From assembly GCA_900128395.1 (NCBI GenBank), contig LT649362.1, positions 1-32,397 of the forward strand: a stretch of 32,397 nucleotides of DNA. Reading direction: 5' to 3'. The position numbers and the translations under genes were made by a program. Shown here one piece after another: positions 17,522 through 25,576 of the stretch; the stretch's first letter is position 1; each line of letters starts with the position of its first letter. Origin of the DNA: Stramenopiles sp. TOSAG23-2. Its lineage: Eukaryota; Sar. Under the pieces are notes generated by a model, which searched no databases, was not told the DNA's origin, and was given only the letters and a program-made list of their open reading frames with translations.

Positions 17522-19516
17522 TTATTTTTTCTTTCTCTTTATTGTTACATCACTATTCCAACCATTACCACTAACCATTTCTGGTAGATATCTTAAATCT
17601 GCCATTAAGGCAAAATGATCAGATGCAAATCTAGTATTTGGCAAATAATTATGCCATCTATTCATATTGCTAACTAAACGTGCCTCCCATGTACCTTTAA
17701 AATTTGGGTTTTCCGTTCTAATTTCCTCGCCAGTTTTTTCATCTATTGTTACAATTACTTTTCTATCATCCCAATCTTCTGGTTTTTTATCAAATGGATC
17801 ATGTATTTTCTTAGGTTGTCGTGGATCTACATCTCTTAAATCATTAGTTGCTGGTATTGTCAATACCCGAGTTGGTAATAAACTTTCATGTGAATAAAAT
17901 ATATAATCATATGTTGCACGATGTCCTTCATGTATGTATGTACAACGCGGTTCTTGACCACCACTATATTTGCCATAAGCTGATTTTAAACACATACAAT
18001 GAACACGCGATGTTTCCCTTCTACCATTTCCCGATGCATAGACTCTACGAACCGGTGAAATTCTATTATTTGCACGTCCATCATCGAACCGAGGAGTTGT
18101 ATTTGTTTCCCCCATACCACTACTTGATACCATGTCTCCAACACCATATGCGCCTGTACTATGTCCATATCCCCATCCTACATCATCATCATCACTACTA
18201 TCATATTCATCAGCCTCATGCGTATCAAACGGGCATAGTCTATTTGGATCATCGTCATCATCCTCACCACGTTTACGTCCGACAGTTTTTTGTGTTACAA
18301 CCTTTAATAAGTGTAAATTTAATGGTGGGTTTGATTTATTTATATTAGTTGATATTGGCAATGATGGATCACTATATTCCCCAACACCTACACTACTATA
18401 TGCAGCTACAATAAATTCATAGACTGTACCACTGCTTAATAAACATACAATAAATTCACGTTTGTGTTCTCCAGGCACATCGATTTCTTTCGTAAACCCA
18501 ACAGCCGTGTTTCCCCCTGCCCTACGTTTAATTTTGTATCCTTGAATAGGTGCATCTCCTTCACTAGGTGCTTCCCATTGGACTTTGATCGTAGAACGAG
18601 ACGGTTCGCAGACGATTGGTACGTATTTCATTTTACCCGGTGGTTTCGGTTTCACCGGTATTTTTCCTGTGTTCATTATACCATAGATAATTGAATCTGG
18701 TTCTACATTAAATGATCCACAAATAACCATCGGTGCTTGAAATACAGAATTAAATTTTTCACATTCATTTATAAACATTCGGGCTTGCGCATATTGTACC
18801 GCTTTCAGCGTTTTATCACTTTGCAATTGTACATTTGCAATGCCAATTGCAGTTGGATGTGGAGAATCTTCCCATGGCTGCAATCCAACTATCACAGCAA
18901 TATCATCCGTTTGTGCTCTTGCTGGATTTCCTTCCGTTAACCAATCGCCAATGTTATTAAAATGAATTTCTTGTGTTTTAAAAAGTTGAAATAAATCCCG
19001 TTTGTAAAATACTGCTAAGCCATCTTTTGCTGCACCATCTCGTTTCATAAATATACCATCGTAGCCAGCTAAACCCATTTTACCTTGCCACCATTCTCTA
19101 TAATTATCACATTCTTGCAAACATAGAATATCTGCATTGTAACTTAATACTTCTTTCATTAGTTGTACACGTCTATGTTTCCATTTCAATGCAAACGGCA
19201 AAGTATATGGAAAACGTATTTGATTTACATAACATTGTGCAAGAACATTAAATGAACAAACTCTAAATTGTGGCGCTGCTTTCTTGCTAGTTGCACCACT
19301 ACCTTTTTTACCCAATAAATTTTTAAACGAACTAACAGCTGATGCCATTGAATTATCATTTGCAAGACCCTGCATACTTTTATAACCCCATAGTCCATCG
19401 GATTTAAATTGTACCATAGTATCTCCTTTCCAATCTTTTTTTTGCCAGATTGGATTATCCTCTTCAGTTTTCTTATGTTTAGCACCTTTACGCAAAAGAG
19501 CTGCAGCGCGTGACAT
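17522..19516 (-). CDS. CCR4/Angel-type endonuclease-exonuclease-phosphatase fold protein with inserted FN3 domain
   Basis: The product is 664 residues from ATG 19516. The EEP fold begins at about 84 with FRVCSFNVLAQCY (Asn90), then ADILCLQE (Glu135) and DGLAVFYKRD. The expected THL motif reads VQL at 229-231 (His to Gln) and the expected GDFN reads GSFN at 267-270 (Asp to Ser). The fold resumes at about 536 (YDYIFYS) and ends with ASDHFALMADL at 631-641, keeping Asp633 and His634. Between the halves lie a fibronectin type III domain at about 291-391 (KVQWEAPSEGDAPIQGYKI, VYEFIVAAYSSVGVGEYS) and an acidic, Gly/Ser-rich linker. CCR4 relatives remove mRNA poly(A) tails; two lost catalytic positions suggest weak or no activity here. 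Confidence 0.82.
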   Translation of the reverse strand: MSRAAALLRKGAKHKKTEEDNPIWQKKDWKGDTMVQFKSDGLWGYKSMQGLANDNSMASAVSSFKNLLGKKGSGATSKKAAPQFRVCSFNVLAQCYVNQIRFPYTLPFALKWKHRRVQLMKEVLSYNADILCLQECDNYREWWQGKMGLAGYDGIFMKRDGAAKDGLAVFYKRDLFQLFKTQEIHFNNIGDWLTEGNPARAQTDDIAVIVGLQPWEDSPHPTAIGIANVQLQSDKTLKAVQYAQARMFINECEKFNSVFQAPMVICGSFNVEPDSIIYGIMNTGKIPVKPKPPGKMKYVPIVCEPSRSTIKVQWEAPSEGDAPIQGYKIKRRAGGNTAVGFTKEIDVPGEHKREFIVCLLSSGTVYEFIVAAYSSVGVGEYSDPSLPISTNINKSNPPLNLHLLKVVTQKTVGRKRGEDDDDDPNRLCPFDTHEADEYDSSDDDDVGWGYGHSTGAYGVGDMVSSSGMGETNTTPRFDDGRANNRISPVRRVYASGNGRRETSRVHCMCLKSAYGKYSGGQEPRCTYIHEGHRATYDYIFYSHESLLPTRVLTIPATNDLRDVDPRQPKKIHDPFDKKPEDWDDRKVIVTIDEKTGEEIRTENPNFKGTWEARLVSNMNRWHNYLPNTRFASDHFALMADLRYLPEMVSGNGWNSDVTIKRKKK

Positions 19517-19550
19517 GATCTATTATTGTTGTTGCTTAATTATTGTAGAG

Positions 19551-19574
19551 AGGTGGAGGTGGAGGTGGAGGAGG
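19551..19574. repeat. GGTGGA tandem repeat in the CCR4-like 5' leader
   Basis: Four near-perfect GGTGGA/GGAGGA units on the plus strand, thus C-rich in the minus-strand transcript leader. Guanine pairs could form a two-tier G-quadruplex on the template strand. Confidence 0.7.
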
Positions 19575-19787
19575 ATGGTAATAATGGCAAAATACAGAAT
19601 ATAAGGAGTGGCAATTATGGATTATCTCTTCTATAAATATATTGTTTAATTTTCATTTTATGTACTATCTGTTGATTTATTTATTATTTACACATTATTA
19701 TTATAACGTTTTTTGATGGATAGCTGGCAAGACGACTAGACTACACCTGGTACACCTATTTATTTTTTCCACCAAACTAAAACCTCA

Positions 19788-19839
19788 GGAAACCCCACTA
19801 TACTACGCATATAGTATGGCATCTCTGATGTGGTTTTCC
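19788..19839. repeat. Imperfect nested inverted repeat
   Basis: GGAAACCCCAC (19788-19798) opposes GTGGTTTTCC (19830-19839) with one mismatch/bulge. Inside it ACTATA (19797-19802) pairs with TATAGT (19810-19815). Confidence 0.5.
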
Positions 19840-20164
19840 ATAGTAATATCCAGCGGAGCATTTTTTTGAGGGAGAGCGTTTCATAATAATGCTATTCCCA
19901 TATAATAATTGTAAAAATAAATAATAAAATAATACTGGAATAATACCACATCACATGATGTGCTTCTTGCTACTATTACATAATTACATAATTACAGTAC
20001 ACAACACATATGGTATCTTTTCAAACAAATATACATAGAGAAAAGTAAGAAGAAGAAATCTATAAACATAATACAAAATAAAAAAAAAAGCAATTAAACA
20101 GAACTTGTGTTTATTTATACAAAAATTCAATAAGAGATAAAAGAGAAAACTACTAAAGAAAAAC

Positions 20165-21034
20165 ATGGCAAATACTAGTACGAATCAAATTGTACAACGA
20201 TTATTAATATTAGCATCAGATCCTGACAATCAATTATTTATTACAAAAGAAAAAGGTTGTCTTACAGGATTAACTTCATATTTAGTTGACGATGATGCTG
20301 AAGTTGTAAAGAAAGCTGTTGAGGCCATTTCATTATTGTCATCGAATAAAAAAGCTCGTAGAACATTAGCCGAGCATGAAGGGCTAGTCAAAAATTTGAC
20401 AACATTAATATCTTCAACAGATGCAACTATCCAAAAGTTTGCCATCAGCGCTTCTAAATCTTTAGAAAAGTACACCAGAAGTACACCATCATACAATAAT
20501 GAAAACAACAACAGTGAAAATATTAATAGTTTGAATGATGACTCTCATAAAAAAGCTGGAAAAAGTAAGAAAAAGAAAAGTAAAAAGAAGAAGCTAAAGA
20601 CATACAAATTGAAAGTTAAAGATTTGGACAATGACGAAATATGTAGTCGCGTTGAACAAGGAATTATACGTATTCGCGGTATAATTTCATTAACTTTAGA
20701 TCAAAATAAACGACGTGTTATTGTTACTAGTAAAATGCAAAAGGATGAGATTCTTCCAATCATGACTGAAGTTATTGAATCATGTGGCACTGTAGTTATT
20801 TTAAAGAAGAAGAAAAAAATTGAAGAAGCTAGTGGATATTGTGACGATGAAGAACAAGAAGATGTATTTGGTGAAGGTGTGCTTTCAAGATTTGGATCTC
20901 AAACATTACAATCAAGATTAGCAGCACAAAGACAAAAAGAAGAAAAACGTAAATTGGAAGAATCAAATGTATCTAGATTGGCACAAGCAGCTGGTGGTGC
21001 TGCTAGATGGGGAATGGGTCTATTTGGCTATTAA
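20165..21034 (+). CDS. ARMC1-like armadillo-repeat protein
   Basis: The product is 289 residues from ATG 20165, close to the length of animal ARMC1. Residues 1-110 form armadillo helices (RLLILASDPDNQLFITKEKG, LVDDDAEVVKKAVEAISLLS). A Lys-rich linker is at about 130-155. A ferredoxin/HMA-like domain follows (YKLKVKDLDNDEICSRVEQ, IRGIISLTLDQNKRRVIVTS), and the C-terminal helix ends with ARWGMGLFGY. The same order (ARM, HMA-like without CxxC, Trp/Phe-rich end) is found in ARMC1, a protein tied to mitochondrial distribution and MICOS-linked complexes in animals. A mitochondrial outer-membrane role here is inferred from homology. Confidence 0.75.
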   Translation: MANTSTNQIVQRLLILASDPDNQLFITKEKGCLTGLTSYLVDDDAEVVKKAVEAISLLSSNKKARRTLAEHEGLVKNLTTLISSTDATIQKFAISASKSLEKYTRSTPSYNNENNNSENINSLNDDSHKKAGKSKKKKSKKKKLKTYKLKVKDLDNDEICSRVEQGIIRIRGIISLTLDQNKRRVIVTSKMQKDEILPIMTEVIESCGTVVILKKKKKIEEASGYCDDEEQEDVFGEGVLSRFGSQTLQSRLAAQRQKEEKRKLEESNVSRLAQAAGGAARWGMGLFGY

Positions 21035-21648
21035 TCAAGACAAAACGCAGAACAAAAGATGTAAATATCGCGTATATATATATATATATATATACGTATA
21101 TTAAAATAGAAACGGTGAAAAAAAAAGAGTAATGTGTACATTATTATATTTTTATATATTATCATATCATAAAAAAAATTAAAAAAAATATTTTAAATAA
21201 AATAATAAAAAAGTTTTAATATATAAAATGTTCTCTTACTCATATATAAAATATATGTGATATAAAAAGTAAAAATATATGTGAAATATCATATTATCTA
21301 CGAAGTAAAATTTTGAATACCTGGTATACGTGCGTACCGATACGATACGAACCATCGTAGATATTAATATATTATATTAAAATAATTCTCCTTATATTAT
21401 TTTACACCTCAAAAATCATTTTTTTAAATTTTATACGAGTATATTGTGTGAACTTTTCTCACAAAAAAGTTAAAGAACGTACGAAAAGTAAAAATAAAAA
21501 AGCATACAAGAGACAAACGCGCACATACAAAAATGCTCTAGATAATACGAAGCGTATACAGGTATATATATGCTTTCCCTTGTATCCCTTTCTAGCACAG
21601 AATACACTATCTCTCTCCCTCTTCTCTCTATCCTTCTTAATCTGTTCT
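21035..21648. other. Convergent 3' intergenic region
   Basis: Lies between the stops of the ARMC1-like and exportin-T genes. It has an AT run bounded by CGTATA and TATACG (21071-21096), very AT-rich sequence, a GC-richer patch near 21325-21355 with repeated GATACGA words, and a CT-rich tract at about 21598-21648. No gene seen. Confidence 0.5.
21071..21096. repeat. Palindromic TA microsatellite
   Basis: TA run flanked by CG on both sides, so the whole block is self-complementary. Confidence 0.85.
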
Positions 21649-24600
21649 CTATTGCTGCGTAAATTTTACAAGTTGTAATATACATTTTCTAGTCTTTTTA
21701 ATATTTCCATTTATGATTTCTGACATTAAAGTTTCTACAAGCGTTTGCGGGCAATTGATTATTATTTTGAAACAACAATCGCGGAGGTAATTGATTAGTT
21801 GATTGCCACATCGCTTTAATAAATTATTATAAAATATAGCAACTTCCTTTGCAAATGCAAATGTACCTGCACAATCGTGTTCTTCATACCCAATAAATAT
21901 AACACTTTTTAGTGATGTTGGTACACCTTGAGTTAAACAAAAATTAATTAAGGCAACTTGATCAGTTTGATTTATTGCAACACCGTTATTTCCATTATTT
22001 ACAATATTATGGCCATTGTTATTACCATTTTGCGCTCCTTGTTGCAAGTGCTGTTGCTCCGGTATCCACGCTTTTAATAATAAAGACATAATCGCAAATA
22101 CTGATTTTCCAGTTGATGGGTTCGGCACATCAATTGCACTTTGTAAAGTTGCATTTAATATATTCATCAAACTAGATGCTATCGAAGGATGAGATAATAA
22201 ATGCTCAAGATCATTCAATAAAATATTTTGTAAAAACAATACAAATCCACGCTGCAATGATTCCCTTGATTGTTGTTCATCTGTTGGAGGAATTTTACCT
22301 GATTTGCGTGGTTCCACTTGTGGCATGTTAGATGTTAATTTCGTGAAAATTGGCATCATAATTTCCGGCATAATTGGCGCCATTTTGCTTTTGTATTTTG
22401 ATAATAGTTGATTGATTAATTGTATGGTTTCAATAGCATTATCTGCTTTAATGTCTTGTATAATTGGTCCTAAAATTGGTGGTAAATATTCAACAAAACC
22501 ATCTTGTAACACTGCAATCATTCGATGAAAGAAAAAAATAACTTTACTGCGTATTTTTTTATGATCAGGAAAAGTTAAATATACTTTCATTGCAGCTTCT
22601 AATGACTGCCTCAGCATTAAGCGTACATCGTCAGGCAAAGTGCTTGGAAACGTTTTGGTAGTTGTACCTGCTGCTTGTATAACGTCAGCAAAATAGTCAC
22701 CAGCTGCTTCTAAATCATTTAATGGCGGCATATTATTGCTTTGCAAATCCTCAACAAGGCCTTGCATGCCTCGTATCATAGCGTGATGTAATGGGCCAAA
22801 TAAAACTTTTGCAAATTCAATTATTTGTCCATTATTAGATAAATGTGTCATTAACATACCACACACATCATATAATAAATATATATTGTCTTTGCTAAGA
22901 ATCTTAACATTTTTATTCCCTAAAGTTGATGATGGAAGTGGAATTTTTAACAATGGATAAATGGAAGTTAAAATATCATTGAAAAAATTTGCAACTGGCT
23001 TTTGCAATATTTTGGAAATACGTTTCAAATAATAGCATGCTCGTGACCGCACCATTGAATTCGAGTTACGTACTCCTTGATCACTTAATAATGTATTTAA
23101 GACACTTTTTAAAATTTCGACATTTTTCTGCAACAATGGCTTTGCAAAACGAAATGTGATATCAAAATATTTTACTAACACATGATGGTGATGATGGAGA
23201 TGTATGCCACATGTGTGTACCATTGTAATAAATTGAACCATATCAGGCATTTGTAAAATTTTATTATTATTCGAACCTTCTGAAAAACTATGCAATACTT
23301 GAAGGTTTGCCTCAACAATGGAAAATGATATTCTATTTACATTTGTTGCTATATCATTATTATTGATTCCATTACTATCTTGTTGAAGCCTTGCGATAGG
23401 GTCAAATATTTTTTGCTGGATACTTTGCATTACAAATGTTTTCATTTTATTTGGTAAACATCTTGCTACCATGACAAGACATTTCGATACTTCCATGTGG
23501 TGATTTAGAAATTCATTATCTTCATCATCTAAACTATCTTCAAAATCATAATCAATTGGATAATGTATAGATTGTAATAATCCATTGAATAGTTTGTCTG
23601 TATATTTTTCTGTTGAAAATGTTAATGCTTGATAATGTTGTTGGTTCATTTTCAAATAATGTGATTTTTTTTCCTTTTGCATAATTTTTAAATACAATCG
23701 TAATGATTCTTCAATTAATGGATTTGATACTTCAAATCTTGGATGACTCAAATATGCCCAATATAAATTGAGCAATTCCATTAATGAGTATTCACATCGT
23801 TTTAAATCTCTTAAAACTGAGTTTACATCTTCGCCATTTCCATGTACAAAAATATTTTTACTGCTACTGCTACTGCGACTGCTGCTACTACTATTAATAA
23901 TAATATTAGTAGTACCTTGATTTACATTAATCAAAAATTCACACATTTGTTCCCGTGCTTTTAGTAATTCAAAACAACATGTATCAACTAAGCGGCCAAC
24001 AATTGAAAATTTAATCACATCATCATCATTATCCTCAGCTGTTGGTAGCACGTTATTGTTATTTGCATTGGTATTATAATGTATACCTACATGATTAATT
24101 AAAAGTTTAATTATCTTTATACCTTCAATTAAATTAATTTTCTGTCCTGGTGGCATACCTCGTGCAAGTATTTCATGTAGACAATCACATACATCATCCC
24201 GATACTTAGCACTATGTTCTATAACATTGTAAAAAAATTGTAAAAATCGTTGATCAATTAAATAATTCATATCAACCCATCTAGACCAGGACTTTATATT
24301 CTCCAGACAAAGATCAACTAAATTGCTTGCTTCAACGTTGTTTTCATCCGAGGAACACATAGATAAAATTTGATACCAAACATTTATAATATTTTGCATG
24401 CTGTTTGACTTCCTTAAGGTATCTTTTACATTTGTATTTTGCAGTAACTCTTCCTTTGTTTTACCTGCCCAATATTGGGTATTACTTTCAAAAATTTCTT
24501 GGTCCAAGGCTATCAAAATCCGTAAATACATATCAACACCAATATTACCTGTTTCTAATAATATTGCAATATTTTCAAAAGCATTTGGCCATGATTGTGG

Positions 24601-25020
24601 ATAATCAACTTGAATTAACTTTGCAATTAGCACAGAAAGTTTCGTTCGTATATATTTCGGACTTAGTACAACTTTAAAATTTGCTGTATCATTATTATTA
24701 TTATTTTGAGATAACCATTCCAATAAAGTATTACGAATAATTTTTCTATTTTCAATTGTTATCTTTGATAATTGATTGATTAACTTCTGAAGGCTTAAAA
24801 ATGGAACTTCTGACCTTTGGACTTCAACGGTAAATAAATGTAAAAAATATTTCCAACCTTCTAATTGTCCTTGTTGGTCTCTCAACAGTTCAACATGATC
24901 AATTAATGTCTTCGCTTCGTTAATTGTATTTTTTGCTTCAACCGTTGATATTGCTGCTAAATCAAAGTTACATATTATTGCCTCTCTTAATTGTTTTATA
25001 ACATCATTATGCGCACTCAT
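21649..25020 (-). CDS. Exportin-T (tRNA nuclear export receptor, LOS1/XPOT family)
   Basis: The product is 1123 residues from the ATG at 25020; the frame extends 15 codons further to a TTG, not used. The length suits a full karyopherin. Helical repeats begin at once (AIICNFDLAAISTVEAKN), with GWKYFLHLF, the importin-beta N-terminal pattern IRTKLSVLIAKLIQVDYPQSWPNAF, and NVKDTLRKSNSMQNIINVWYQIL, which resembles XPOT. A helical array continues to the C-terminus, where an Asn/Gln-rich loop (NGNNNGHNIVNNGNNG) interrupts it at about 1000-1020. A Ser-rich insert lies at about 380-400. It should bind RanGTP and mature tRNA and carry them through nuclear pores. No truncation seen. Confidence 0.82.
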   Translation of the reverse strand: MSAHNDVIKQLREAIICNFDLAAISTVEAKNTINEAKTLIDHVELLRDQQGQLEGWKYFLHLFTVEVQRSEVPFLSLQKLINQLSKITIENRKIIRNTLLEWLSQNNNNNDTANFKVVLSPKYIRTKLSVLIAKLIQVDYPQSWPNAFENIAILLETGNIGVDMYLRILIALDQEIFESNTQYWAGKTKEELLQNTNVKDTLRKSNSMQNIINVWYQILSMCSSDENNVEASNLVDLCLENIKSWSRWVDMNYLIDQRFLQFFYNVIEHSAKYRDDVCDCLHEILARGMPPGQKINLIEGIKIIKLLINHVGIHYNTNANNNNVLPTAEDNDDDVIKFSIVGRLVDTCCFELLKAREQMCEFLINVNQGTTNIIINSSSSSRSSSSSKNIFVHGNGEDVNSVLRDLKRCEYSLMELLNLYWAYLSHPRFEVSNPLIEESLRLYLKIMQKEKKSHYLKMNQQHYQALTFSTEKYTDKLFNGLLQSIHYPIDYDFEDSLDDEDNEFLNHHMEVSKCLVMVARCLPNKMKTFVMQSIQQKIFDPIARLQQDSNGINNNDIATNVNRISFSIVEANLQVLHSFSEGSNNNKILQMPDMVQFITMVHTCGIHLHHHHHVLVKYFDITFRFAKPLLQKNVEILKSVLNTLLSDQGVRNSNSMVRSRACYYLKRISKILQKPVANFFNDILTSIYPLLKIPLPSSTLGNKNVKILSKDNIYLLYDVCGMLMTHLSNNGQIIEFAKVLFGPLHHAMIRGMQGLVEDLQSNNMPPLNDLEAAGDYFADVIQAAGTTTKTFPSTLPDDVRLMLRQSLEAAMKVYLTFPDHKKIRSKVIFFFHRMIAVLQDGFVEYLPPILGPIIQDIKADNAIETIQLINQLLSKYKSKMAPIMPEIMMPIFTKLTSNMPQVEPRKSGKIPPTDEQQSRESLQRGFVLFLQNILLNDLEHLLSHPSIASSLMNILNATLQSAIDVPNPSTGKSVFAIMSLLLKAWIPEQQHLQQGAQNGNNNGHNIVNNGNNGVAINQTDQVALINFCLTQGVPTSLKSVIFIGYEEHDCAGTFAFAKEVAIFYNNLLKRCGNQLINYLRDCCFKIIINCPQTLVETLMSEIINGNIKKTRKCILQLVKFTQQ

Positions 25021-25323
25021 TAGATTATATACACCAAGTGTAGAAAAATATTGCCTACCATTCAAGATATTAGTGTCTTTTTCTCTGTAGTCATTCTCGC
25101 AATATATATATATATAATGTATAAGAATATAATATGATATATAATACTTATAATTATAGTAAATATATATACTATATACTATGTTCTGTGCTTCTGTTTA
25201 TTTAAGCTATTGTTTGTTGTGGTGCAATTACTCTGGCAAGCGCAGAGTCTTCCCAAGGAAAGCAATGGTGGTGAGTATTAAATATAGAAGGGCACAACAT
25301 ACAGTAAGGACTATATACCACAC

Positions 25324-25339
25324 CAGGGAGAACTCCCTG
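25324..25339. repeat. Perfect short inverted repeat
   Basis: CAGGGAG, AA, CTCCCTG: a 7-bp stem, flanked on both sides by ACCACAC. Confidence 0.6.
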
Positions 25340-25474
25340 ACCACACGGTAGCTATAGCAGCTATAATATAATAATAAACACTGAATATAGAAAAAAATAC
25401 AATTACCACACCACGGTTGAGGCGCGAGAAGAGCTGGATAAGAGGAGGAGGAAAAATAAATATATCATACAGCG

Positions 25475-25513
25475 GTATATATGTGTGTTGAAACTACACA
25501 CACACATATATAC
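25475..25513. repeat. Inverted repeat with 14-bp perfect stem
   Basis: GTATATATGTGTGT (25475-25488) is complementary to ACACACATATATAC (25500-25513). It lies about 60 bases beyond the kinase stop and may act in transcript 3' end structure. Confidence 0.6.
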
Positions 25514-25576
25514 ACGCTCTGTGAGCTGAAATTTATTACAATTCGTATTATATATTATAAAACAAACAAAAAAATT

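Larger units (their letters stand above)
19517..20164. promoter_or_regulatory. Divergent intergenic region between CCR4-like and ARMC1-like genes
   Basis: Contains a G-rich GGTGGA repeat at 19551-19574, some 35 bases upstream of the CCR4-like ATG, and a nested hairpin at 19788-19839. The remainder is AT-rich. No gene seen. Confidence 0.5.
25021..25576. promoter_or_regulatory. Intergenic region upstream of exportin-T, with two hairpins
   Basis: Both flanking genes are on the minus strand, so it holds the exportin-T promoter and the kinase 3' region. Hairpins lie at 25324-25339 and 25475-25513, and AT runs near 25101-25114. No gene seen. Confidence 0.5.

Noticed and set aside
25021-25065. Fifteen extra codons at the start of exportin-T
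   Set aside because: They begin at TTG. The ATG at 25020 gives a typical karyopherin start.
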